From the NCBI GenBank assembly GCA_947179155.2, contig OX359273.1, positions 14,603,001 to 14,667,000 on the forward strand: a DNA stretch of 64,000 bases. The letters are read 5' to 3'. Under the pieces are notes generated by a model that made no database searches, was not told the origin of the DNA, and saw only the letters and a program-made list of their open reading frames with translations. The stretch comes from Hedera helix (lineage: Eukaryota > Streptophyta > Magnoliopsida > Apiales > Araliaceae). The translations under genes were made by a program, and so were the position numbers. Shown one piece after another: positions 10,654 to 22,400 of the stretch (positions are counted from its first letter, which is position 1; each line of letters begins with the position of its first letter).

Positions 10654-12279
10654 GTGGAAGTTTCTTAAATATTGATTTTTCAAAATTTTCAATGGCATTT
10701 TTGTAGTTTTGAGCAGATTTTAAAAATTAAAAAATAACTAGTTTATTTTTGGTGATTTTAAAAATCCAAAAAATACAAAAATATAATAAAAATAAATAGT
10801 TTATTTTTACATGATTTTATAATTAAAATAAAAGGTTTATTTTAAACATGAAATTGGATTTCATGCAACTTTAATTGCCCATTAAATGATACCAATACAT
10901 ATATGGAATGTTTTATTTAATTCATGAGATGAATAATATTTATTAATATATATGTTGATATATATGATAATAAATGTGACTGATTATAGACTATTGACCA
11001 ATATGATTGGATTTAATTTTAAATTAAATGCATGAATGAATGAGTTTTTTAATAAATGGGGTCTGTGTACCTCGTATTTCTAATTTTTCTTATGTATAAT
11101 TTTATCTCCCTCCTATGTACTTCCCCTTGACTGTTTATCAATGTTTCTATTTATTGTAAATAGTTTTTGTAATAGGATTAGTTAGAATTATTTTGAAGAA
11201 TTGGAGCAAAGAAGCAAGGAGCGCATGAAGACCCATTTGTAATGGAGCTCGAATTTAAATGTAATAGTTACATTTAATTTAATTTATTCTTGCACCCTAG
11301 GTTTGACCTTTTGGTTCACTTGGTGGCTCTAGTGAACCAAACTAGAATAAAAGTCCATAATCAATCCAAGTAGAATATAGTATTCTATATGTGCATGCAT
11401 ATTTATATATATTATATATTATCAAACATGCTTCGCATGTTAATTAATATGAAGCGTATTTTATATATATATATATATGTGTGTGTGCATGCGCGCTAAA
11501 CAAGATGAGACAATTAATATTAATAAACCCATCATAATGTAGAATAAATATTATTTATAAAATGAATTAAAATATTTAATTCATGAATTAAAGGAGTTTA
11601 ATTCAATTAAATAAAATTAGAATGGTTTTAATTTATTTATTCTACTACTCATAATATTAAGTTGTAACGTTCAAAGATATTTATTTAAAATATCGAACGT
11701 CGCCTTCTAGCATGGTAAAACGATAGAGTATCAAATAATCATTATAAGTTTGTTGTGTCACACAAGGCTTATATTAATTTTTTGAGATATTGTTTTATCA
11801 CATTTGATGTTTATAAAAAGAATTGAACATTACTGTTTTGTTGTGTCACACAAGGACAGTCTTTTTCTCTTCTAATATAAGAAAATGCTAGGTTGGACTT
11901 AACTTGAATAATTTTGCTTTGGATGTGTCACACATGATCATAATAATCTAAGAGACAAAATAAAAGGAGTTACATGTTGATGTAATTGACAAGAGTTGTC
12001 TACCTATTTATTTATATATCATTTGTTGTGTCACACAAGGCTATATACATTTGAAATAGGATCCTTATTCTCACTAGCAAATCTTTAACTAGATTTGCCG
12101 AACTATAAAGGAGGGTAATATAGTTTGAAGAAAATAGCGGGAGACACCATTTTAAATAAAGACCTAATTTATTTTGGTAATTAATAAAATGAATGCATGT
12201 TAATGTTGTTATTAATTCACTTAAAGAATATTGCTATGTTTAATTCACTAACACTGCATAGCATAATGTATGCTAACAA
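10654..12279 (+). mobile_element. RE3 untranslated leader, non-coding
   Basis: No coding frame is present. Four near-identical 13-bp palindromes (TTGTGTCACACAA; once ATGTGTCACACAT) occur at 11753, 11841, 11933 and 12026. A TA/TG-rich microsatellite lies near 11461-11497. The rest is AT-rich sequence without recognisable content. Confidence 0.7.
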
Positions 12280-15200
12280 TTAATCGAACCGAATTGTTCG
12301 GATTGATTAAACAAATTTGAGAAAAGTTATCCATGCTGAAAACCTAGCAAATGTCCTTAATTTGCCTATTCCTACAAACGTTGTAGACTAAGCCTCTAAG
12401 GAAGAGATTGCTATTTTAAATGGCAAGATGATGCAAAGGTGGCTCAATATATCATGCTCGCATCCATAAGTATTGAGTTACAGCGTCAACAAGAGAAAAT
12501 GGATGCACCTACTATATTGCTACACATTCAATAGTTGTATGGTGAACAAAGTAGGTCAACTAAATATAAGATATCTAAGGAGCTCTTCCGATCTATAATG
12601 GCCAATGGCACTACAGTATAGACACATGTCCTAAAGATGATTAATTCGATTGATCAATTAGGACATGTTTTGTCAAGGATGGAGAGTTGAGTCAAGATTC
12701 GATCTTGCAGTCACTCACTGACTCCTATTATGTTGTGAACTTCAAACATTAATAAGCTAGAAGTCAGTTTAACTGATTTGCTTAAATATATTGAAGACTG
12801 TTGAGAGTCACTTTTCTTCCAAGAAAAACCAAGTTTTACTCGTAGATGAATCTTCTAAGCAGAGGAAGATGGCCAAAGGTATTTATGAGGAGTCAGAAAG
12901 AGTAGAAGGCAAAAGAAAGGCTAAACAAAGGATATAAATAAAAATGATCCCGAGGGCAAAGAAGTTTGCTTTAATTGTAATAAGCTGGGACACTGGAAGA
13001 ATAACCGCAAGAGAGTTGCAGTAGTTAAGTAGAAGAAGTTTAATAAAGCTTCAGCTACAGATATAGATTTATTCATAATAAAATAGAACTTTCTATAAGT
13101 CAAGTTTCTACTTAGGTATTAGATACCGGATGGTGGTCTCACATATGCAAGTCGTTACAAAGACTAAGCAGACGTAGAAAGCTAAACAAAGGATAAGTAA
13201 TCCTATGTTGGGGAATGAAGCAAATGTTGCTGCATTAGCCATGAGAACTTATAGTTTAGCATTGTCTACGGGCAAGCCTATTAAGTTAGTAAGTTGTTAC
13301 TAGGTTCCAGTTCTTAAAAATATTGTTTCAGTTGCATGTGATGACAAGGAATGATTTTTGACATTATAATAATGAACAATCATTGTTCTGTTTATAATGA
13401 TAATGTTATATTTAGAACTGGTTGATTACTTAATGGATTTTGTATACTTGACTTACATGAAAAATATTCCAATTTGAACAAACTAAAAACAAAGAGATGA
13501 TATGAATCATACCTGCATGCAATACTGTTTACTCGGTCATGCTAATGAAACAAGACTAAACAAGTTGTATAAAGATAAGCTTTTAGAGCCTTTTGATTAT
13601 GAATCAAATACAACTTGTGAATCTTGTATCATGGACAATATGACTAAATCTCTATTTAGTGGACATGGAGAGCGAGTTACGGAGTTGTTAGAGATGGTAC
13701 ACACAGTCGTATATGGGACCTATGACAACAAATGCAAGAGGAGGGTATTCATTCATTACTTTCACTGATGATTCTAGATTTCGATATATGTATTTGATGA
13801 AATACAAATCCAAATCATTTGAAAAATTCAAAGAATTCAAAAGTGAAATATAGAAACTAAAGACCAAAAGTATTAAAGTTCTTCGATTAGATCGAGAAGG
13901 AAATACTTAAGCAATAAGTTTCTAGACCATCTCAAGCAAAATGGTATTCTCACAGAATGGACATGGTGATGATCCATAATGAGTATTACCGATCTTTCAA
14001 TATCCTTCTAGGGTTATGCTCTAGAAACAATCGCATATCTACTAAATAAGATACCTTCAAATTTCGTCCCCAAGACTTCATATGAGTCATGGATAGGGAG
14101 GAAACCAAGTCTTAAGTATGTTAAGATTTGGATTGTTCAGCTTATGTCAAAAAGGTTTGACATGATAAGCGAAGCACAAGATCTGATAAGTGTAAACTTG
14201 TGAGATATATCTTAAAGAAAGTTTAGGGTATCACTTCTATAATCCGACTAACTAAAATGTGTTTGTTGAAACACGCTGCCTTATAGGAAAATGAGTTTTT
14301 CCTTAAAGGGTTAGTGGGAGTAAAATAGATCTTGAAGAAGTTCAAGAACCACAAAACACTACAGATAAAAATGAAGGAATCTGTACAAGTAGATAAACCT
14401 ATTGTACGACAACCAAGTCGTAAATCTGGTTTAGTACCGAAGATACCTTAATGGTATGGATTCATCGTAGATGATGATGATAAGGTACACATCATAGTGG
14501 ATAATGATCCAGCGATATACGATGAGGTATGAGTATTAGATACTCGAGAGAAATGGTCGATGACCATAAAATTTGAAATGGGTCTTTGGAGAAAGACTAA
14601 AACAGATGGCTAGGTGGAGACCTATAAGACCTGACTAGTGGTAAAAAGATTTCAAACAAGGTTAATGAGTTGACTATGATGAAATTTTTCACTAGTGAAA
14701 ATGCATATATCCATTCGGATTTTACTTACAGTTGCAGTTTACTATACAAAAGGATGTATGTATAATACAACCAAGAGGATTTGTCTCCATATAGATGGAG
14801 CAAATCAAGTATGTAAGTTACAACGATCCAATTATGAATTGGAGCAAGTTTCTTGAAGATGGAACATCCATTTTGATAAGACAATCAAAAGAGTTTGATT
14901 TTATCAAAGACGAGGATGAACCAAGTGTGTACAAAGGTTAGTGGGAGCACTGTGACATTTCTAGTATTATATGATGATATAATACTGATAAAGAATAACA
15001 TACCGATGCTACAATTAGTAAAAATGTGGTTGTCTAAAAACTTCTCCATTAAGGACTTGGGAGAAGCGTCCTAACATCCTATTTAGGATAAAGGTCTATA
15101 GACATAGATCATAAAGGATGTTCAGCTTGACCCAAAGGACGTACATTGATTCATTGAAATGTACTAGACTTGATATTGCTTATGTATGATAAGCAGCTAT

Positions 15201-15717
15201 CAGTTTAATTATGGAGAAGAACATTAGAAAAAAGTTTCTAATGATGGGTCTGATATAAAACTAGAGGGCTTAACAAACTCAAGTTTGTTCAGACTAACCA
15301 AGATAACAGTATATCCGTTTTAGGTAATATGATTACCGTGAACGGTGCTGCAGTGAGTTGGAAAAGTTCCAAACAACAAAGAGTTGCTGATTTAGTGACA
15401 AAGACATAGTAAATAACTATAAGTGAAGCTGCAAAGGTAATTGTTTGGTTAAACAAGTTCATTACAGAACTTATAATGGTTCCTAACATTAAAGGAGTTT
15501 AATTTGCCAAGGAACCTAGGTCTCATCTGAAATCCAAACATGCGTTGCGGCACTTTCATATGATTAGATGAATCATTGAAAAGGAGACGACACCATAAAG
15601 ATGGTAGACTCATAGAACAGCATTACAGATCCACTAACTAAAGCATTTACTAAGCAATTTGTACGCCACTTAGAGAAGAATGGTATAGGGATACCAAAGG
15701 GCGATTGACTTTAGTGC
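12280..15717 (+). pseudogene. RE3 Copia gag-pol remnant
   Basis: The remnants follow Ty1/Copia order. A gag zinc knuckle (CFNCNKLGH) lies near 12968 with its last Cys changed to Arg. The GAG-pre-integrase/integrase start (LLGHANETRLNKLYKDKLLE) is in a frame at 13502-13768. Integrase core pieces follow up to about 14000. RT pieces include SIKDLGEAS near 15040 and the catalytic-loop region (LVLYDDI) at 14961-14981, which lacks the Val of YVDD. RNase H follows (VSWKSSKQQRVAD near 15350, SEAAKVIVW near 15425). Many stops and frameshifts interrupt every domain, so no functional protein can be made. Confidence 0.85.
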
Positions 15718-15728
15718 AAGTGGGAGAT
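15718..15728 (+). other. RE3 polypurine tract
   Basis: AAGTGGGAGAT ends directly at the 3' LTR start TGAAAATAG. AAGTGGGAGA-type tracts are usual in Copia elements. Confidence 0.75.
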
Positions 15729-17726
15729 TGAAAATAGTATGTCCTCAAGCCAATAACATTTGATGTGATAAGCATATACTTTGTAATCTTGTTCATTTAT
15801 TAATAAAAGAATCAAGACATTTCTTTATTTATGATTAATTTCTTGAATTAATCAAATGGATAAACTCATAGTTTTCGAGCAATGCTTTTAGAACCATGAT
15901 GAGGATCATGCTAATGAGATCTAAATTCAACATAGCTTAAAACTAAAATTGTTCATAATCGTTGGATCACTAAAATGGGGATTAGTAGATCCGGATAGAT
16001 TGGTACATACTATGCTTGCTCTTATGAAGAGGATGATTGATCTCATAATCATTTGCGTAGAGACACTAAAGCAAGTATGTAGGTGCTTATTAGAGAATAA
16101 GTTCACTGAACGCGACTTGCTCAAGAAACACCAAATGGAGTTTTACTTGTCTATCAATACGAGTTCCTTATGTGATAGTTGTACAAGTGATCTTTGGACT
16201 TGAGATCATCATAGTATCTTGTGTATACTAAGTTATACTTTGACATATTCCTTAAGACCTATTGGTATATCAAAGGATATGCTTGGGTATAATAAGGTAC
16301 AGATGGAGATAGGTGAATAATCAACAAATGATCTACCACTTTCAGTAAAGGGAGAGAATGTCCTATGCGATTCAATAAGTGACAACTCAGAAATCCCTGG
16401 CCAGGGTTGAATGAAATTAGAAAGGAGTTTCTAATTTAGATTAACTAGAGTTGTGTATTTGTAAATTGAAATGCATATAATCAAATAAATAAGACTTGAC
16501 AGAAATTCCGTGTCTTATATTTGATTGGGACATTGTATGGTAGAAGGATTGAATTGTACGGTAACTATTTGCTGAAAGGTTCTTTTACGATCAAATGATG
16601 AAATCTATATTATCTGGAAAGTCGACTAATCGCTAAGAGGGCTTACCCTTATTGTGGAATAATTATTTATTATGAATTAAAGAGTTAATTCTTAATAAAT
16701 GAATTAGAATTGTTCTAATTTATTTATTATACAACCGGTTTAATATGGAGAACCTAAATGGTCACACCGCAAAAGAGTAATATTTATTTTAGAAGTGGAT
16801 GGCATAATCGTAATAATAAATTAAGTATATTTAATTTATACTATGATGATAGAATAAATTAAATAGCTTAATATTTATAATTTAATATTTTAGAAATATT
16901 AATTATAAATTAATAAGAGAAGTCTTATTATTATTACTATTATTATAATTACTAGTATTATTCTTTAGTTCCTAAATGGTTTAAGAATTAATAATTAATT
17001 AAGTTACTAAATGGTTTAGTAATTAATTAATAAGTAGTAATATTATTATTAAATAATTAAGTTCCTAAATAGTTTAGGAATTATAATTATAATAATTAAT
17101 TAAGTTACTAAATGGTTTAGTAATTAATTAATAAGAAGTACTCTCATTATTAAATAATTAGATTCCTAAATGCTTTAGGAATTGTAATTAATTAATTTAG
17201 TTCCTAATTAAATTGGGAATTAAATTAAAACCCTAATCCTAAATAGTTTAGGATGGTTGAATATATCTATAAATTAGAGGAGTCTTATCATAGATGAAGG
17301 TTACACACTCTTTCATTAGATTAGAGAGAGTACTCCATAATTCTCTACATCTAAGGAGTTAGAGAGAGAGAGAATTAGGGCTAGCCACCTACGGTTTGGA
17401 GAAACCAAAAATCCACTTCTTTAATTCATAGATCTCTTGGTGGATCACCTCTAGAGGCTTCACACTTGGGGAGCTAACATTGATCCGTGGAATTTAATTG
17501 GTGAATTTGAAGAAGAACGTGAAGGATGAAAGGGAGATGAACTTGTACCCGTGGAAGCTTGGTTCTACAAAGGTATAAATTCTTTTATCATTCCTCAATT
17601 AATAATAGTCGCATAAAAAATATCCGGGTTATTGGTTTGTACAAAAAAATTTAAAATCTGATTTTCTTGCTTCCGTTGCGCTTATATAATTTGATTATAT
17701 GTATGCCATATTTTTGCAAACCAATA
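15729..17726 (+). mobile_element. RE3 3' LTR
   Basis: The 1998-bp copy of 8157-10225 differs by scattered substitutions and by fewer units in the palindrome array (16975-17255). It ends ...TTTTTGCAAACCAATA, followed by the duplication TTGCT at 17727. The donor-like AAAG before GTATAAAT recurs at 17573. Confidence 0.85.
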
Positions 17727-18261
17727 TTGCTGATATATCATAGCCCCCGTCCATACAAGGGTTCGTTCAACTCAACCACTATATTAATATAGGAAGCTAA
17801 GTGGCTCTAAAACCAAGCACAAATTCCCCGTCCATATAAGGAATCGTACAACTCAGCCACTAATATGAGTCTTCAATTAAAAACCCACAAACCACTAATT
17901 TTTCTTAATTGAATACAAATTCTCTAGATTCATATTTTAGCACATCTGCATTATTACGAGTTCATTTCCCTAGATCATTTCATGACATTTCTAGCATTTT
18001 CTTTATGCTTTTCAAAATCTTATTATAAGATATCTTCTATCATTTCTTCAAATTAGGTACAACATGACCCTTTTTATTTCTCTTATATATTCTCAAATCC
18101 ATCTTTGGATAATCTCATATATATAAATCTTCCAAATTCATCTTTTATTACTTAAACTCTTATGGAGTTTATTTATTTATCATTTTACTTATCTTCTACT
18201 ACGGTTATAGCATAAGGTACTCCTACCTAAAGTTTATAACCTATCAGCCTTGATACCAACT
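17727..18261 (-). mobile_element. RE2 internal region, 5' part (non-coding)
   Basis: Two units of an about 80-bp repeat (CCCGTCCATACAAGG ... GGAAGCTAAGTGGCT) lie at 17742-17880. They continue the repeat family seen on the other side of RE3 near 7910-8050. RE5 has the related sense sequence GGGGATTTGTACTTACTTAG near 43690. No coding frame is present. Confidence 0.65.
18247..18258 (-). other. RE2 primer-binding site
   Basis: The minus strand reads TGGTATCAAGGC, three bases from the 5' LTR end. It matches the initiator tRNA-Met complement TGGTATCAGAGC except at two positions. Confidence 0.7.
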
Positions 18262-19779
18262 TGTGACGACCCCGAATTCGGGACCCTCGAACCTCGGATT
18301 CAGTTCAACACTAGTACAACTTTTTTCTTATTGTTAATGAATTACAACAATATTATAATTGATAAATAATCATTTATTTACAATTTTACAACATCTCTTT
18401 CTATTCCATAATCGAAATCTTTATACATTCCTAGTATGTCTCAATATCATACATGATACGACATTCTATTACAATCAATTTGAGTATCTAAGACTCATAA
18501 TACATACCAACCAATTCTTATACTACACAATCATTTTACCTGTCCAATTCGGACTGATATCTACAATGGTTGTGCTAGGCCTTCAGTGAATGTAATATGC
18601 ATTCCTTTTTTTTTTTATCCTTATCAAGACTTCAAATACTTGTACTATCTAAAAATATTGGTTTAAGCAAGAGTGAGCACGACGGCTCAACAAGTTTAAC
18701 AGTTACACATAACACATCACATGCTTCACATAAAATCTGTAATTTACACTTACATCGTGCTTTTCATGCATTTCAGTTTATGTCATACTGCTCATACATC
18801 ACATATAACATTTAGCAGTTCATGCTTCATATTTATACATATTTTACACGTAATCGTACTTTATGCATATCACCATTATCATCAATGTCTTTCTATCAGT
18901 AATTTAATATCACATCATAGCATGTTAAGGCACATAGGAGCAAGTTCTGAAAAATTTGTCTGGTTCGCTTCTACCATTTACGCTTATTTGCTTCTTTCGT
19001 TCAACCTCTTAAATTTGATGGCTTGCTTTCTTTGCTTCCCCAACATATGCTATGAAGTGTGATGACATCCAAGATCACCTCCTTAATTTATAATGGCTTG
19101 ACTCGGTAGAGACTCACTTAAAGAACTCACTAACTCACTTTCTTTTTCTTAAACTCACTGAGTTATCTCACTCCTTATTAACTCATAATAAAAAGGCTCT
19201 CTAGCAATCTTAGTAAACTCTCACCCAATTGCTAAGGCTTGCTACACCATTTCATTGTGTTAGTCAATTTCATTGGGCTTCTCTACATTTCCGTTGGGCT
19301 TGCTACACCATTTCATTGTGTTAGTCAGTTAAATAAATATTGGGCTCTATACGACAACTTAATAATTAAGTTAATCACTTAATTAATTAACTTCTTAATA
19401 TTGTCATTCTAGACAATCATCCTAAATTTCCCACAACTTTAACTAATAACTAATATAATTAACCTACTTAATTATATTTCATGACTTAATATTTAAACTA
19501 ATTAATTTATTAGTTTAATTGAGTATTAAATTTACTCATCATCTTATTTGGCTAGCAAACACACTTTAGATATATAGGTTTATCAATATAACCACCTTCA
19601 CTTCTCAATTGAATTTATTTACTTAATAAATTCTCTACGTGCTTCATTACAATATTCCCACATTTAATTTCTAACATATAAATTATGTTAAAAAAAAATT
19701 CACCCATTTTCTACACATCTCATTTTTCCAACTCTAGGTTTTAAACTATAACCTTTAATTGATTATTCAAAATCTTATC
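18262..19779 (-). mobile_element. RE2 5' LTR, main part
   Basis: Closely similar to 3351-4330 of the 3' LTR, then shortened: sequence corresponding to about 4331-5145 is missing, which removes the TATA box. It includes the conserved motif at 18667-18695. It is interrupted at 19779 by RE1 (target duplication TTATC at 19775-19779) and ends with 31 bp at 33598-33628. Confidence 0.85.
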
Positions 19780-20603
19780 TGTAATGTCCTATAATTTTCA
19801 CGTCATTATTAATTAAATTATTAATTTAATTTCCAACGAGTTAGTTTTACGAGATTATTTAAATCTTTTTATGTGATTAATTAATTATGTGATTAAATAA
19901 TTATGTAATTAATTACTAAAATTAATTAAAGGGGGTCACTAATATGTTATTAAATTAGTGAACACACCCTAAAGTTTTAATATCAAAATAATCGATAAGT
20001 TTCCTATTAATTAAATATTCAATTAAATTGAATATAATGAGTGAATTAAATATAATAAATTAATTAATATGATTATTAATTAATGTAAATAATGTTAAAT
20101 ATTAATAATAATATTTATTAGTCCATTTAGTAATTTAATACTTATGGGTTAGAATATTTAATTATTTATTCAATCTAATTATTTATTTAATCATGGATTG
20201 AATAATTAATGTGTAAATTATTAAATTAGCCCAAAATGGGTCAATTAGTAGCCCAAGTGTAGAATAATAAAATTTGACAATTTAGTAGCCCAAACAATTT
20301 AATAGAAGCCCAATTGGTATTTTAAATGAAAGCCCAATGATTGGCCCACTTGAAAAATACTTTATAAAACTTATTAATTATTTAAATGTAACAATTGACT
20401 ATCATTTTGGGACAATTAAAAGACCCATCAGCCGACCATGGCAAGGAGAGAGAAAAAAATGATTTGTTTTTATTTTGTTTTATTTTTCATTTATTTAATT
20501 AATGGATTGCTTGTTTGATTTTTCAAGTACTTGGACCATCCCTCTTTTCACCTAATGTGTCATTTAACCCATTCCATGTGTAAGTTGTCATTTAGGGGCA
20601 TGG

Positions 20604-20644
20604 GCAAAATTATTAGATATATTATGTGTATCTAATAATTTTGC
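20604..20644. repeat. 16-bp inverted repeat near the RE1 transcription start
   Basis: GCAAAATTATTAGATA (20604-20619) and its exact reverse complement (20629-20644) are separated by 9 nt. They lie some 45-50 bp upstream of the GA-rich leader. The repeat is identical in the 3' LTR (30518-30558). Confidence 0.75.
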
Positions 20645-21404
20645 AAGTATACTTGAAATTGGTAAAGCTTATTTCATTATTTTCTCAAAGTCCAAAAGAG
20701 AGAGCTAGAGAGCATTTGAGAGTGTAGAAAAATATTTTGAGAGCAAAATTATCAAGAGAAGGATTTCTTGGTTTATGTCTTCAAGATTCACCACCTATTT
20801 TGGAAGAAAAAGAAGAATAGCCATTAAATCAAGGTAATGATTATTTTAAATAAAGTTTTGTTTTTAAATTAAATAAATCATCATGTTAGTATAAACATGT
20901 TAATATAGTTATTAATGTGTAGTTGTAATATTTATGTCATGCTTGAGTTTAATAGGTTTGGTTTGTATTTTGGTATATTTTATATGCTAAAATATGTGTT
21001 TAATAGTGTGTAAACAAGTTTTGGAATTTATGTCCAAAAATATTTTTATAAAACTTAGGTTTGATGTTCTAATATTATAGAACATTAAATCATGAGAAAA
21101 ACAAAGTTTGAATCACTCAAAATGGAGTTATACACAAAAAGTTATGATTTATAGTAGTTTATGTGATGTAAAAAATTTTATAAAAAAATAATGATATTAA
21201 ATCATGAAAAACTTATTTTTCATGTTATAAATTAATATAAGGTGATTGGTAATTTTTTTGGATTTTTATTGATGATTTAAAGCTTACTTATTGGTATATT
21301 TTTATTTAAAATGGGTATTGCCGGACACTGTTCACACTCTGCTGGAACAAAAAAAAATAACACTGCCGCGCAATGCGCGAACCACTGTTCACGCCAGACG
21401 CGGA

Positions 21405-21424
21405 GCCAAACGACGTCGTTTGGC
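21405..21424. repeat. 20-bp perfect palindrome with a GACGTC core
   Basis: GCCAAACGACGTCGTTTGGC equals its own reverse complement. It sits in a GC-rich island (21310-21560) with further inverted repeats, such as AAAACGG-CA-CCGTTTT at 21479-21494. GACGTC is the known bZIP C-box core. A degenerate copy is in L4 at 38274-38293; an exact copy is in the RE1 3' LTR. Confidence 0.75.
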
Positions 21425-21799
21425 ACAAGAAAATAAACTACTCCGCGCATTCGCGCGGAAGCCAGCAGAATGGATTTCAAAACGGCACCGTTTTGGGCCG
21501 TTCAGTTTATTACGCGCGCCATGCGCGGAAGACATTTCCGCGAATTTACCAAAATGCCCCTCCGTGTTTTTTTTTTCTCGGCGAAATTACGATTTTGCCC
21601 TCGGTTCAGTTTTCAACTTAATTACAGAAATGCCATTCGGGTTTAATTTAATTAATTTAAATATTTAAAAAACTAATTTAAAATTATAACAAAAATAATA
21701 ATAATACAAAAATGATATTGGGAGTATATTTTTAATTAAGTTTAATATTTAAATATTTTAAATATTAATCTACTTAGCTAAATCATGGTTAAGTTAAAT

Positions 21800-22400
21800 A
21801 AATTTATTAGTTATTTATTATGTAAAATGTTAATAATAAATAAAGGTAATAAATTAGCAAATTATTATTTAATTCCTATTAACTAATAATTAAAGAGAGA
21901 TAAAATTTGTAAAGTAATTATTTATTATTTAAATATTATTAAATAATAAATAAGGATAATTAAGTAATTAATTATTATTTAATTAGCATTAAATAACGAT
22001 TAATGAAAATTAAGTTATTAGATTAATAATTTATTATTTAATTTAAATAATAAATAAGAATGATTTGATTATTATTTAACCTTAAATAATAATTAAAATT
22101 AATTAAATAATTATTTATTATTATTTAATTGACATTAAATAATAACTAAAGAGGATTAAAATGAGTAAACTATTATTTAATTTCCTTAAATTAAATAATA
22201 GGTAAGGTTAATTAACTTAGTTAACTATTAGTTGATTAATATTAAATTAAAGAAGGTTAAAATGAATCAATAATTATTTATTATTTAATTATTATTAAAT
22301 AATATATAAGTACAATTAGTTATTATTTATTTTAAATAATAACTAGAGTTAATTAATTAATTTCTATTTAATCAAGATTAAATAGTAATTAAATAGAGAT
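21800..22400. repeat. AT-rich palindrome array in the RE1 LTR
   Basis: About nine or ten imperfect repeats of roughly 55 bp each contain facing arms such as TTATTATTTAATT and ATTAAATAATAA. The spacing sequences differ while the arms stay complementary. The same array lies in the 3' LTR (about 31714-32314). Confidence 0.65.

Larger units (their letters stand above)
8157..17726 (+). mobile_element. RE3: Ty1/Copia LTR retrotransposon (decayed)
   Basis: LTRs are 8157-10225 and 15729-17726, flanked by TTGCT at 8152-8156 and 17727-17731. It has a primer-binding site at 10227, an unusual repeat-rich leader (10226 to about 12280), a gag-pol in Copia order (gag zinc knuckle, GAG-pre-integrase, integrase, RT, RNase H) full of stops and frameshifts, and a polypurine tract at 15718-15728. 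It sits within the RE2 interior, so it is younger than RE2. LTR differences are clearly more frequent than in RE1, so it is older than RE1. Confidence 0.9.

Noticed and set aside
21291..21668. 125-aa frame in the RE1 LTR (also 31205-31582)
   Set aside because: It comes from the GC-rich palindrome block, which is stop-poor by composition; no recognisable domain.
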